A DNA stretch of 23,493 nucleotides from a virus. A model generated the notes under the pieces. It saw only the letters and a program-made list of their open reading frames with translations, did not search any database and was not told the DNA's origin. Shown piece by piece: positions 1 to 7,308 of the stretch. The position numbers and the translations under genes are program-made. Location: positions 1-23,493 of IMG/VR virus record IMGVR_UViG_3300017564_000017, one strand, 5' to 3'. Position 1 is the stretch's first letter. The number at the start of each line of letters is the position of its first letter.

Positions 1-2
1 TC

Positions 3-299
3 TTAGACCTTCGCACCTTTCCCCTCTCCCTCTCCCTCCCCTTCCTGGAATCGGGCGAGGAAAGGAATTCGGGAACGTACGGCAAAGGCGACGATTACGG
101 CTTCCGGTGGGAATTGGAACGGGCGGCGTTAGAATGGGGGTGGACATCGTCGAACGGATTCGACCAATTGTATTACGACGGGCGAACGTTTAACGCCGTG
201 ATTACGAACTTAGCCGTGACGGAAGACACGACGTCGGGGAAGGCCCGAACGTACACGGGAACCGTCGAAGTGACTTACTTAGACGCGTGGGTGTCGTAA
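3..299 (+). CDS. Tail protein, C-terminal part (5' end outside window)
   Basis: The frame is open from the left edge to the TAA at 297-299, with no ATG or GTG, so the gene most likely begins upstream of the window. The last 60 or so residues (FNAVITNLAVTED through the end TVEVTYLDAWVS) look like a small beta-rich tail protein of the kind found just upstream of hub proteins in tailed viruses; this is a resemblance, not a firm family call. The stop overlaps the next start as TAATG, which indicates coupled translation with the tail-hub gene. The first 60 bases are an odd pyrimidine-rich tract with several CTC and GAG triplets that the rest of the window avoids, so the first 20 residues should be treated with caution. 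Confidence 0.6.
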   Translation, partial: LDLRTFPLSLSLPFLESGEERNSGTYGKGDDYGFRWELERAALEWGWTSSNGFDQLYYDGRTFNAVITNLAVTEDTTSGKARTYTGTVEVTYLDAWVS

Positions 300-1741
300 T
301 GGTCGAAAACGTAATCGTCGACGGGATTCAAGCGACGCAAGTTATCGACATATCGTACGCCGATTCGTACGACGGCGGAATCGGAAAGGCGACCGTCACC
401 GTCGCAAACACCGACGCGAACCGTACGCTGTTCCAACCCGGTTCGACCGTCGAACTTGTTCGCCAATCCGACGGCGAAACCGTGTGGTCGGGCGAAGTGA
501 ACGGGAAGCCGTCGAACACGTCGAAGCGGAATCTAAAATTAGACGTCGAAGTCGAAGCCAAATCGGGGGCACTTGAATACATAAACGTCGACCGACCCTT
601 TATCGAAATGACGAACGCGGAAGTGCTTCGGGAATCCGTCGAAAAGGAACGCGACCCCGAAGTAACGACCGAATTCGTACACAAGGGGTCGTCGGTGTCG
701 GGGTGGTCGTCGAACGGCGTCGATTTGGAACTATCGAACACACCCACCGAATTACACAAGTTCGGTTTCGACGTGATATACGTCGGCGTCGAAACGAATA
801 CCGAAGACCCGGTGTTTGCCGAATACGACTTCGACCCGTCGCTAATCCCCGAACGGCGGTTCTTCCGACTTGATAGCCGGATAATCGTTAACAATCAGGG
901 CGGCGTGTTCGACCTTCGCATTTCGATAACCGACGAAGGCGGGATACGGTACGAATGGGAACCCGACACGACCGGCGTGTCGGAATTCGATTTGTACGAA
1001 CTACCGGTCGAAGACGCGACCGTCACGACCGGGCACACGCCGGGAAAACTTCGGTATGAAGTCATACCGAACGGCACCGTGCCCGAAAACCGTGCATTCG
1101 CTATCGACCACGCGAAAGCCGTTCGCTTCCGGTTGTTAGACCGCGACGTCGGCGTGACGACCGATATAGAAGACACGTCGTTCACGACGACGCGTCGCCT
1201 ATCGGCGTCGGTGTTAGAACTTGTCGACCGCTTCGCTACCGAAGACGGATACACCGGCTTCGTCACCGAAACGAACACGCTTGAATATAAGCCGTCGGGG
1301 GCGGTTCGGGCACCGTTCGATATCGACGAAAACGGCACCGAAGTCGACGTCGTCGACATTAGCGTAAACCGTGATTACGACGTACGGAACCGCGTCACCG
1401 TTCAAGGGAAAGGCGACATACAAGTGTCGTTCGAAGACACGGCTTCGATACAATTCTATAACGCCGAAGTACCGAAGCAAGAACCCATAGATAACCCCGA
1501 CCTAATCACCGAAGAACAAGCGAAGCGTCGGGCACGCGGATACCTCAACGATAACGCGTGGGAAGATTCGGCTATCACCGTCACCGTCGCCGACCCCCGT
1601 GCCGACGACGTAAAGCCGGGTATGCTAATGGGAATCACGTACCCGTCGGAAGGCGTCGACGGCGACTTCGTCGTCGGCGGCGTGTCGAAGAACGCGTCGC
1701 GTACGACCGAAATATCATTATCCGGTACGACGTCGATATAG
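299..1741 (+). CDS. Tail hub / baseplate-hub-like protein
   Basis: This is a 480-residue protein. ATG 299 is preferred over the in-frame GTG at 287 because it forms a TAATG overlap with the upstream gene. The N-terminus (roughly residues 1-95) has the beta-rich pattern of phage hub proteins (gpD / gp27 / XkdQ type), including short stretches such as VTVANTDANRTLF and TVWSGEVNG. Near residues 365-475 is the typical hub C-terminal region, with a VTVQGKGD motif, an EEQAKRRARGYL helix and DVKPGMLMGITYP. In siphovirus and myovirus tails this protein joins the tube to the tip. No peptidase or lysozyme motif is visible. The family call rests on pattern similarity and tail-module position. The next gene starts one base after the TAG. 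Confidence 0.65.
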   Translation: MVENVIVDGIQATQVIDISYADSYDGGIGKATVTVANTDANRTLFQPGSTVELVRQSDGETVWSGEVNGKPSNTSKRNLKLDVEVEAKSGALEYINVDRPFIEMTNAEVLRESVEKERDPEVTTEFVHKGSSVSGWSSNGVDLELSNTPTELHKFGFDVIYVGVETNTEDPVFAEYDFDPSLIPERRFFRLDSRIIVNNQGGVFDLRISITDEGGIRYEWEPDTTGVSEFDLYELPVEDATVTTGHTPGKLRYEVIPNGTVPENRAFAIDHAKAVRFRLLDRDVGVTTDIEDTSFTTTRRLSASVLELVDRFATEDGYTGFVTETNTLEYKPSGAVRAPFDIDENGTEVDVVDISVNRDYDVRNRVTVQGKGDIQVSFEDTASIQFYNAEVPKQEPIDNPDLITEEQAKRRARGYLNDNAWEDSAITVTVADPRADDVKPGMLMGITYPSEGVDGDFVVGGVSKNASRTTEISLSGTTSI

Positions 1742-1742
1742 T

Positions 1743-2723
1743 ATGGTCGATTCGATAAACGACTTCGCCGCCGAAAACCGTCGGCGAATCAAGAACACGG
1801 TCGGTCGGTTCGTCGAACTAAACGCCGACGCCGAACGTAATCTTTTCTTCGGGGTATCCCGCGTCGAAGTCGTTCCGACGACGTCGGTACAACGACGCGA
1901 CACGGGCGACCAAATCGTCGCCGGAAGTCCCGACGAATCGAAAGGCTTCGGTCGGGGAACATTCGGCGACGACCGGGGTGCGTTCGAAGACGCCGACGAC
2001 ACTATCGAAAGCGAAGCCGCGTTAGACGCCGGGCTTCAAGACGTCGCCCGAATCGTTTCCGAAGTCACGACCGACACCGTCGACGCCGTCGGGTACGGAT
2101 TCGGCGACGGCGACGCGAACCGATTAGACACCGCCTTAGAAGACCGGCAATCGACGACACGCCCCGAAGTGTCGGTGTCGGGGAATACGATACAAGTTCG
2201 CGGCGTGTTCGATAGCACCGACGTCGCGGGTGTCGACGTCGAAGCGTCGGTCGACCTATCGTCGAACGCCCTTCTAAGCCGGTCGACCGCGACGGCGTCG
2301 TTTTCACCGACCGAAGACGTACGTGTCACCGTCGAATTCGATATAGTCGGGTCGGGTCAGGGAAGTGCCGTCTTCCCCGATTCCGGGGAAGCCCGAATCG
2401 CTTCGGCTATCGCAAACGAAACGGTTTCGGATATCCTAAAACGCTATTCGTTCCTTAGCGGCGACGAACCCGACGAATCCGCGACGACGGTTCAAAACGA
2501 AGAATTCGAAACCGAAGCCGTCACGAACCGGGAAACGAATTCGGTGTCGGTCGAAGGTCGGGTCGCGGCGGGCGAACCGCCGGAATCGTTCACCCCCGGA
2601 ATAATCACGGCGGTCGCGGTCGTCGACGACGACGATACGATACTATGGGCGACCGACATACGCGACATTACCGTCGACGACGAAAGCGCATTCACGACCG
2701 ACCTATCGATTCGGTTTATCTAA
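1743..2723 (+). CDS. Probable virion (tail-tip) protein, function unknown
   Basis: This 326-residue, strongly acidic protein has no cysteine. It begins with a helical segment (about residues 1-40, NDFAAENRRRIKNTVGRFVEL), followed by a low-complexity acidic linker. From about residue 140 onward it is beta-rich, with repeated VSVSG, VSVEG and VTVEFD strands. No domain is recognised. It starts one base after the hub gene ends and sits between the hub and the fibre genes, so a tail-tip or baseplate role is the natural inference. Confidence 0.6.
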   Translation: MVDSINDFAAENRRRIKNTVGRFVELNADAERNLFFGVSRVEVVPTTSVQRRDTGDQIVAGSPDESKGFGRGTFGDDRGAFEDADDTIESEAALDAGLQDVARIVSEVTTDTVDAVGYGFGDGDANRLDTALEDRQSTTRPEVSVSGNTIQVRGVFDSTDVAGVDVEASVDLSSNALLSRSTATASFSPTEDVRVTVEFDIVGSGQGSAVFPDSGEARIASAIANETVSDILKRYSFLSGDEPDESATTVQNEEFETEAVTNRETNSVSVEGRVAAGEPPESFTPGIITAVAVVDDDDTILWATDIRDITVDDESAFTTDLSIRFI

Positions 2724-2762
2724 CGCCGAACCTTCTTAGACCGTCGCACCGTCGCTTCGCGT

Positions 2763-3764
2763 ATGCCTAACTTCCGTGATAAACTCATTCGTTTAGGCGT
2801 GATTCGGGAAGGGCCGATACGGGCAAACAAAAATTGGGTGTATCAAGGCGACGCTTCCGAAAGGGAAGTGTCTATGATACGGGTCGATAACGACACCGTC
2901 TTCATATCGACCATAGGTGGGGCGATTATCGCCTTAGACCCGTCGGGCGGCACGCCGACCGAAGAATGGCGGGTCGACTATTACGACGGGAAATTCATTC
3001 GTGCCTTAGACGCCGAAAACGGTCGGCTTTATTGGGGAAAGACCTTCGACTTCGGAACCGACGCCGTGCGTGCGGTATCGCAAAGCGACGGGTCGGCGAT
3101 ATGGACTTACGACGACGTCACGTCCGGCGGGTCGGTAGTGGTCGCTACCGCCGACCGCGTGTTCGCCGCGTCTTCCAGCGGCGAATATGTCGTCGCGTTA
3201 GCCGAAGCCGACGGTTCGGAAGTATGGAAAATAAACCCATCCACCGACAGCTATCAAGGCGGCGGGTCGGTTGGCGACGGTCGTGTGTATATCGCCGACG
3301 ATACCGGGTTCGTGCGTGCTTATGACCAATCCGACGGTTCGGTTCTATGGGAACACGAAAGCCCGCTAACCGATTCCGAAGATAACGCGCCGACGATAGT
3401 CGCCGCACGACATTCCGACGTCGGGCGTGTATATTATCCGACTTCGTACGGCGAGGTCGGTGTGTTAGAAGCCTACACGGGCGACTTCTTGTATTCCCAC
3501 GACTTTCACGGGTCGGATATGTTCGTTTCTTCGGTACAAGAACAAAACGGCTTTATCTATTCGTGCGGCGATAAGAAGGTGATTTGTGCGACCGACAAAG
3601 ACCCGCCCGAAGAATTGTGGTCGCATTCGTTTCACACGCAAGCCGGTCGCGGGATTTTTAGTTTAGATGTCGTCGGGCGTACCGTGTATTCGGGCGGCAC
3701 GACGGGCACGTTCGACGACGATGACTCAAAGCCGGAAGTCGTGTCGGCGGAAACCTCATTTTAG
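2763..3764 (+). CDS. PQQ-type beta-propeller protein, candidate tail adhesin
   Basis: This 333-residue protein consists of repeated propeller blades. At least five copies of the PQQ-like blade signature (A-x-D/E-x-x-D/T-G-x-x-x-W/Y) are visible: ALDAENGRLYWG, AVSQSDGSAIWTYDD, ALAEADGSEVWK, AYDQSDGSVLWEHE and VLEAYTGDFLYSHD. A degenerate first blade (IIALDPSGGTPTEEWR) precedes them. In cells this fold is known from BamB and quinoprotein dehydrogenases. Here the gene lies among tail fibre genes and has no signal peptide, so I infer a receptor-binding or fibre-tip role rather than an enzyme. ATG 2763 follows a 39-base gap. The N-terminal 40 residues (RDKLIRLGVIREGPIRANKNW) could be the virion attachment part. 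Confidence 0.75.
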   Translation: MPNFRDKLIRLGVIREGPIRANKNWVYQGDASEREVSMIRVDNDTVFISTIGGAIIALDPSGGTPTEEWRVDYYDGKFIRALDAENGRLYWGKTFDFGTDAVRAVSQSDGSAIWTYDDVTSGGSVVVATADRVFAASSSGEYVVALAEADGSEVWKINPSTDSYQGGGSVGDGRVYIADDTGFVRAYDQSDGSVLWEHESPLTDSEDNAPTIVAARHSDVGRVYYPTSYGEVGVLEAYTGDFLYSHDFHGSDMFVSSVQEQNGFIYSCGDKKVICATDKDPPEELWSHSFHTQAGRGIFSLDVVGRTVYSGGTTGTFDDDDSKPEVVSAETSF

Positions 3765-3803
3765 CCGCAAATCCCTTTGTAGGTGCGGCGGGAACGGATT
3801 TGT

Positions 3804-4676
3804 ATGCCACAAGCCGACCGCTATGAAGCCCCGCAAGGGTCGACCTTTCACGGGGCACTGTTAGAAGCGATATCCGAAGCCTTCGTCGGGAATGGGATAC
3901 AAAACGACGGCGACGCGGAAGTGTCGACCGCGTCGGGAATGAATATCGACGTATCGTCGGCGACCGGCTTGCGGTACGGGGGCGATTCGAACGACGTCGG
4001 TGCCGCGTCGTTCACGCTATCGTCGGGGCCGACGACGACGTCGAACGGCGTCGACGACCGTCGGGTCGACTTAGTGTATTACGACGACGGTGCGACCGCG
4101 TACGCCGTCGTCGAAGGCACACCGTCGCCGAACCCGGAACCGCCGGATACGCCCGTCGACGGGCTTCTTATCGCGTTAGTGACGGTCGGTCACGGCGTGA
4201 CGTCGATAGGGGCCGACGACGTCTTGAATTGGCGGTCGCACCCGGCGGTCGAATTCCCCGCCGGGCAAGGGCAAATAGCGACCGACGCCGTGGGAAGCGA
4301 CCAACTAATCGACGCGTCGGTCGCTACCGCTATCCTTCAAGACGGAGCGGTGACGACGGCGAAGTTAGACGACGGGGCCGTGACGGATTCGAAGTTAGCC
4401 GATTCCGTCACGACGACGATTACGGTACAAGACGACGGGAACGTTATCGAACCGGAAGCCGATACGATAAACTTCGGCGACGGCTTAGACGTGTCGTCGA
4501 CGTCGGCGGGTGCGGTCGAAGTGTCGGTCGACCCGTCGATATTGGATTCCGACCCGGAACTTGCCCAATCGCTTGCCCGCTTGAATTCGTACGAATCGAA
4601 CGCGTCACAAATCGAATCGGCGTCGGGCGTCACGGCACCAAAAGCACAAGTATTAGCCCGAAGGAACACGGTGTAA
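3804..4676 (+). CDS. Collar-type tail fibre protein
   Basis: This is a 290-residue protein. ATG 3804 (MPQADRYEAPQG) is chosen over an in-frame start at 3783 because the preceding residues are basic and unlike the rest. The middle of the protein (about residues 150-200) carries the tandem phage tail-fibre pattern GAVTTAKLDDGAVTDSKLAD, preceded by SDQLIDASVATAILQD. Such repeats form trimeric fibre shafts in many tailed phages. The N-terminal 130 residues resemble the virion-proximal domain of such fibres (residues TSNGVDDRRVDLVYYD and TPVDGLLIALVTVG). The next gene starts 4 bases downstream. Confidence 0.75.
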   Translation: MPQADRYEAPQGSTFHGALLEAISEAFVGNGIQNDGDAEVSTASGMNIDVSSATGLRYGGDSNDVGAASFTLSSGPTTTSNGVDDRRVDLVYYDDGATAYAVVEGTPSPNPEPPDTPVDGLLIALVTVGHGVTSIGADDVLNWRSHPAVEFPAGQGQIATDAVGSDQLIDASVATAILQDGAVTTAKLDDGAVTDSKLADSVTTTITVQDDGNVIEPEADTINFGDGLDVSSTSAGAVEVSVDPSILDSDPELAQSLARLNSYESNASQIESASGVTAPKAQVLARRNTV

Positions 4677-4679
4677 GGA

Positions 4680-5018
4680 ATGGCCTTAAACGACACATAT
4701 CACACCGCGTCGGATTCGGTCGCTTCCGGCGGGGGCGAACTTATCGTCGACGGGTCGTCGACCGAAACGGGTGCGGCGGAAGTATCCGAATTCGGCGGCG
4801 ACGTCGACGTCGAAGTGTACCGCGAAAGCGACCCGAACGACGACGGAACGTTCGAAGTATCCGTGCTTGTCGACACGTTCGCCCCGTCGTCGGGCGGTTG
4901 GCATTCGCAAGATAACGGGCTAATCGTTAGCCAATCGAATAACCACCGGCTTCGTATAGTGAACACGGATAGCGTCGCGGGTGAAATTTATGCCACCGGC
5001 ATAGAAGTTAGCGATTAA
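4680..5018 (+). CDS. Small beta-rich virion protein, probable fibre accessory
   Basis: This 112-residue protein is made almost wholly of predicted beta-strands (ELIVDG, DVDVEVYRE, TFEVSVLVDTF, HRLRIVN, GEIYATGIEV). The pattern is that of a single jelly-roll or Ig-like sandwich. It sits between two fibre genes with gaps of 3 and 5 bases, so it is surely cotranscribed with them. A fibre-tip, chaperone or decoration role is inferred from position only. No family is recognised. Confidence 0.6.
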   Translation: MALNDTYHTASDSVASGGGELIVDGSSTETGAAEVSEFGGDVDVEVYRESDPNDDGTFEVSVLVDTFAPSSGGWHSQDNGLIVSQSNNHRLRIVNTDSVAGEIYATGIEVSD

Positions 5019-5023
5019 GAAAA

Positions 5024-5674
5024 ATGGGATTACAAAGACAAAGCGGTACGGACGTATTGACCGTCGCACCAATCAAAACCATCGCGGGCGGCGAACCGTC
5101 GGTAAGCGGCGAAGGTGCCTTAGCGATTGGCGTTCGGGGGTCGACCGAAGCACAAGCGACCGATTCAATCGCCGTCGGGAATAACGTCACCGTCACGAAT
5201 CAACGGTCGGTCGCTATCGGTCGAAACGTGTCGGCACAAAACGATAATCAAGTCGTTATCGGTACGTATTTGTCGTCGGGGTCCGACAAGCCCGACACGA
5301 ACGCACGGGGGATTAATGCGACCGTAATCGGGCAAGGGAACGAAGAATACGGCCCCGACTTCGGCGGGTATGCTAACGTAATGGTCGGCGATAATAACAC
5401 CATAGGCGACGGTACGAACCCCGGTTCGACGGGTTGGAACACGCTTATCGGGCACTCCAATACGATTCAAGATTCCATTTCGCAAGGTATCGTCGTCGGT
5501 GCGGATAACACCGTCGGCGGTGATGACGGAATCGTTATCGGCGTCGGTGGTACCGCCGCTTCGGGCGAATTCGTCGTATCGTTCGGCGGTAATCAAATGA
5601 AGTTAGATTCAAGCGGGAATCTAACGATCAACGGGTCGCTAACCGAAAACGGCGACGCAAGCACCACGCTATAA
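5024..5674 (+). CDS. Fibre protein with YadA-head-like repeats
   Basis: This 216-residue protein contains about nine copies of a 12-25 residue repeat centred on a-x-[AV]-[IV]-G: GALAIG, DSIAVGNN, RSVAIGRN, NQVVIGTY, NATVIGQGN, ANVMVGDNN, NTLIGHSN, QGIVVGADN and DGIVIGVGG. This is the signature of the left-handed parallel beta-roll of YadA-type trimeric adhesin heads, and it also occurs in some phage fibres. There is no signal peptide or membrane anchor, which fits a virion protein rather than a secreted adhesin. The C-terminus (MKLDSSGNLTINGSLTENG) resembles the end of phage fibre proteins that can carry a trimerisation segment. The function is inferred as host-surface binding. Confidence 0.7.
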   Translation: MGLQRQSGTDVLTVAPIKTIAGGEPSVSGEGALAIGVRGSTEAQATDSIAVGNNVTVTNQRSVAIGRNVSAQNDNQVVIGTYLSSGSDKPDTNARGINATVIGQGNEEYGPDFGGYANVMVGDNNTIGDGTNPGSTGWNTLIGHSNTIQDSISQGIVVGADNTVGGDDGIVIGVGGTAASGEFVVSFGGNQMKLDSSGNLTINGSLTENGDASTTL

Positions 5675-5675
5675 T

Positions 5676-5828
5676 ATGCCCGAAACCGAAACAATCGAAG
5701 TCGATATCGGCGACGTGTACGCCGATATGAAGCGGGCGATTGAAAACGAACACGGCGAAGACGCGGTCGAAGCCGACATTCGAACGATAATCGAAGATTC
5801 GTTACACGAATCTTACAAACAACTATGA
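5676..5828 (+). CDS. Small acidic protein (50 aa), unknown
   Basis: The protein is MPETETIEVDIGDVYADMKR at the N-terminus, ending HESYKQL. It is acidic and mainly helical after residue 12. It starts one base after the fibre gene and overlaps the next gene as ATGA, and has the same codon style as its neighbours, so it is likely real despite its size. In fibre operons of tailed viruses such small genes can be fibre assembly factors, but nothing in the sequence proves this. Confidence 0.6.
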   Translation: MPETETIEVDIGDVYADMKRAIENEHGEDAVEADIRTIIEDSLHESYKQL

Positions 5829-6037
5829 TAATCACGTACGACGGCAAGGCGTTCGGTCGTATCGACACCGACGAACCAATCAACGACGTCGTCGCGGCGT
5901 TCGACGACGACGCGGTCGACACGGTACCCGACGACGAATGGGAACCGCCGGGGCGTGCCGACCCGCTTTCGGTCTTCGCGTCGGTGCGGGATTCGGTACC
6001 CGACGACGTCGTCGACACGTACGAATCCGACTTCTAA
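5825..6037 (+). CDS. Small acidic protein (70 aa), unknown
   Basis: This is a 70-residue, highly acidic protein starting MIITYDGKAFGRIDTDEP. Its start overlaps the preceding stop (ATGA), so it is translationally coupled to the 50-residue protein and lies at the end of the tail operon. No family is recognised. The beta-hairpin-like N-terminus (IITYDGKAFGRI) followed by a helical half is all that can be said. Confidence 0.55.
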   Translation: MIITYDGKAFGRIDTDEPINDVVAAFDDDAVDTVPDDEWEPPGRADPLSVFASVRDSVPDDVVDTYESDF

Positions 6038-6097
6038 TCGGCGACGTCGACCGCGAACCTTTTTCGACCCCGCGACCCTGATTAGGGTAAGCATACT

Positions 6098-6502
6098 ATG
6101 CTTACCGAATCAATCGTCGGCGACTTCGCATTATGGGCGATAGTGTTCGCCTTCGGGTCGATTTTTAGTTGGTTAGTATGGCTTACCATACGGCACTACA
6201 ATTATGGAAAACCGGCATACGACGCCCTTGCGGGCGGCGATATGGGCGACGGGCACCTTGAAATGACGTCCGACCGGTTCAACGATATCGAAACAAAGCA
6301 AAACGACTTAGCCGAACGTATGGTCGAAGTCGAAAACGCGGTCGAAAGTATCGACGGGAAGACCGACCGCAATTACCGGCTTCTTGAAAAGATAGCGAAC
6401 AAAGCAAACGTCGACGGTATCATTTTTCGCGGCGACGGTTCCGGGCCGAAAGCCCCCGACGGCGGCAAGACCCAACCTAACGAAGACGAAAGCGACGATT
6501 AG
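6098..6502 (+). CDS. Membrane-anchored coiled-coil protein, possible holin-like
   Basis: This is a 134-residue protein. Residues 7-31 form one clear membrane segment (FALWAIVFAFGSIFSWLVWL). A helical heptad-like region follows at about 58-95, then a disordered acidic tail. It is the last gene before the resolvase and is separated from the tail genes by 60 bases that hold a promoter-like box (CCTTTTTCG). A single-span membrane protein after the tail operon could be a lysis or egress protein, but no holin or spanin motif is recognisable. Its last 4 bases overlap the end of the convergent resolvase gene. Confidence 0.6.
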   Translation: MLTESIVGDFALWAIVFAFGSIFSWLVWLTIRHYNYGKPAYDALAGGDMGDGHLEMTSDRFNDIETKQNDLAERMVEVENAVESIDGKTDRNYRLLEKIANKANVDGIIFRGDGSGPKAPDGGKTQPNEDESDD

Positions 6503-6975
6503 ATAGCGGTAAGCGGTTGTTTCGCCCATTCCGCAAACGTCACGGCGTCGTCGACGTCGCGGTGCTTCGTGAATGTGTACCCCTTCGACGTCGAATGTAG
6601 GTCGTCGACGTGAACGACGAAGTCGCCGGTATAGTCGATATGAACGAAGACGATCGGTTCCGCCCCGGTGTCTTCGGCGTACCGGCGAAGTGCCGACACT
6701 TCGTCGTTCGTTAGTCGAACCCTATCGGCACCGGCTTTCGATTCCGCCGCGAATTGATCGACTTCCGGCCCCGTCCGAAGCCATACGTGTATGTCGGGAA
6801 GGTCGGCGACACGACCCGCACCCGACGCCGGAAGCCGAAGGGCGGTAAAGTGCCGAACGAACGCGAAGTCGTCGATACCGACCCGTTCGTAATCCTTCCG
6901 GTCGTCGTCGGCGTCGGTCGCCGATAGCGCGTTCACGTAATGTCGTTCCCAACGGTCGCCCTTCGAATTAGACAT
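6499..6975 (-). CDS. hjc: Hjc-like archaeal Holliday junction resolvase
   Basis: This 158-residue protein is the only clear leftward gene. It shows the archaeal Hjc / PD-(D/E)xK layout: GDRWERHYVNAL with the catalytic Glu at about residue 10, RLPASGAGR at 47-55, D61 in LPDIHV, and ESK at 78-80 giving the ExK motif. Hjc cuts four-way junctions made in recombination, and viral versions resolve branched replication intermediates before packaging. It is slightly longer than cellular Hjc. A minus-strand promoter like those of the RHH and TFB genes lies 22-41 bases upstream. The start is the ATG at 6975. The gene is convergent with, and overlaps, the membrane-protein gene by 4 bases. Confidence 0.8.
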   Translation of the reverse strand: MSNSKGDRWERHYVNALSATDADDDRKDYERVGIDDFAFVRHFTALRLPASGAGRVADLPDIHVWLRTGPEVDQFAAESKAGADRVRLTNDEVSALRRYAEDTGAEPIVFVHIDYTGDFVVHVDDLHSTSKGYTFTKHRDVDDAVTFAEWAKQPLTAI

Positions 6976-6994
6976 ACACGAACGTTCGACGGTA

Positions 6995-7016
6995 CCGACG
7001 AAAGCGTGTCGGTGGG
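6995..7016 (-). promoter_or_regulatory. Type A promoter of the resolvase gene
   Basis: Read on the minus strand this is CCACCGACACGCTTTCGTC, matching the type A motif CACCGGCACGCTTTTAT at most positions. The first T after CACGC lies 28 nt from the ATG at 6975, which suits a leaderless transcript. Confidence 0.6.
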
Positions 7017-7017
7017 T

Positions 7018-7069
7018 GCGGTCGGAACGGTGCCGGAACGGTCGGCGGTCGGAACGGTGCCGAAGCGGT
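7018..7069. repeat. Iteron-like direct repeats
   Basis: CGGAACGGT occurs at 7023, 7034 and 7050, with a degenerate copy (CGAAGCGGT) at 7061. The spacing is 11, 16 and 11 bases. The longer unit GCGGTCGGAACGGTGCCG is repeated exactly at 7018-7035 and 7045-7062. The cluster lies just upstream of the leftward promoter, so it may be an operator or an initiator binding site. Confidence 0.65.
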
Positions 7070-7156
7070 GTGTGTGTGCAAAGCGTTTTTGAAAATGCGA
7101 TTGCGGTTTAGACGGTTACGTTAGACCGTCGCGGTAATTACCCTATAATCGCAATA

Positions 7157-7203
7157 GGGCGGTGCCTTGCACCGCCCGAAGGGGTGGTCTTCGACCACCC
7201 CTT
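7157..7203. repeat. Two adjacent strong hairpins
   Basis: Hairpin 1 has a 9-bp stem (GGGCGGTGC, 7157-7165, with 7169-7177) and a 3-base loop. Hairpin 2 has an 11-bp stem (AAGGGGTGGTC, 7179-7189, with 7193-7203) and a 3-base loop. Both are perfect. They are followed by an AT-rich stretch rather than a simple T-tract and lie upstream of the RHH promoter, so an extruded DNA structure or a barrier between divergent units is as likely as a terminator. Confidence 0.7.
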
Positions 7204-7245
7204 ATTACTTACTTACTTATGTAAAATTAATAGTAAGTAAGTAAT
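7204..7245. repeat. AT-rich 14-bp inverted repeat
   Basis: ATTACTTACTTACT (7204-7217) is the exact reverse complement of AGTAAGTAAGTAAT (7232-7245), with 14 AT-rich bases between. Each arm contains three tandem four-base units (ACTT or AGTA). It is the most AT-rich place in the window and lies about 20 bases upstream of the RHH gene's promoter. It is a good candidate for an autoregulatory operator of the RHH protein or for a DNA unwinding element. Confidence 0.7.
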
Positions 7246-7266
7246 TAATTGGAACCATAAGGGTAC

Positions 7267-7283
7267 ACCGGCACGCTTATATT
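7267..7283 (+). promoter_or_regulatory. Type A promoter of the RHH gene
   Basis: ACCGGCACGCTTATATT matches the type A motif, with a good TATA box. The first T after CACGC is 32 nt upstream of ATG 7309, the distance expected of a leaderless or nearly leaderless archaeal transcript. Confidence 0.7.
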
Positions 7284-7308
7284 ACCATAGCGTAACCGTC
7301 GAATCGTC

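Larger units (their letters stand above)
6976..7308. other. 333-base intergenic region, regulatory or origin-like
   Basis: There is no gene here. The region lies between divergent genes for the resolvase and the RHH protein. From left to right it holds the leftward promoter, an iteron-like cluster (7023-7069), a short inverted repeat (7111-7116 with 7125-7130), two strong GC-rich hairpins (7157-7203), an AT-rich 14-base palindrome (7204-7245) and the rightward promoter (7267-7283). The combination of iterons, an AT-rich palindrome and an adjacent DNA-binding protein is typical of replication origins or partition/operator sites. Which one applies cannot be decided from sequence alone. Confidence 0.6.

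Noticed and set aside
4677-4680. AAGGA next to the start of the 4680 gene as a ribosome site
   Set aside because: It touches the ATG, so spacing is wrong; no consistent ribosome-site motif is seen elsewhere.
7018-7069. CRISPR-like array
   Set aside because: The repeats are only 9-18 bases with irregular 2-9 base spacers, so iterons fit better.
7157-7203. Hairpins read as an intrinsic terminator
   Set aside because: No gene is transcribed into them from either side; the flanking genes diverge from this region.
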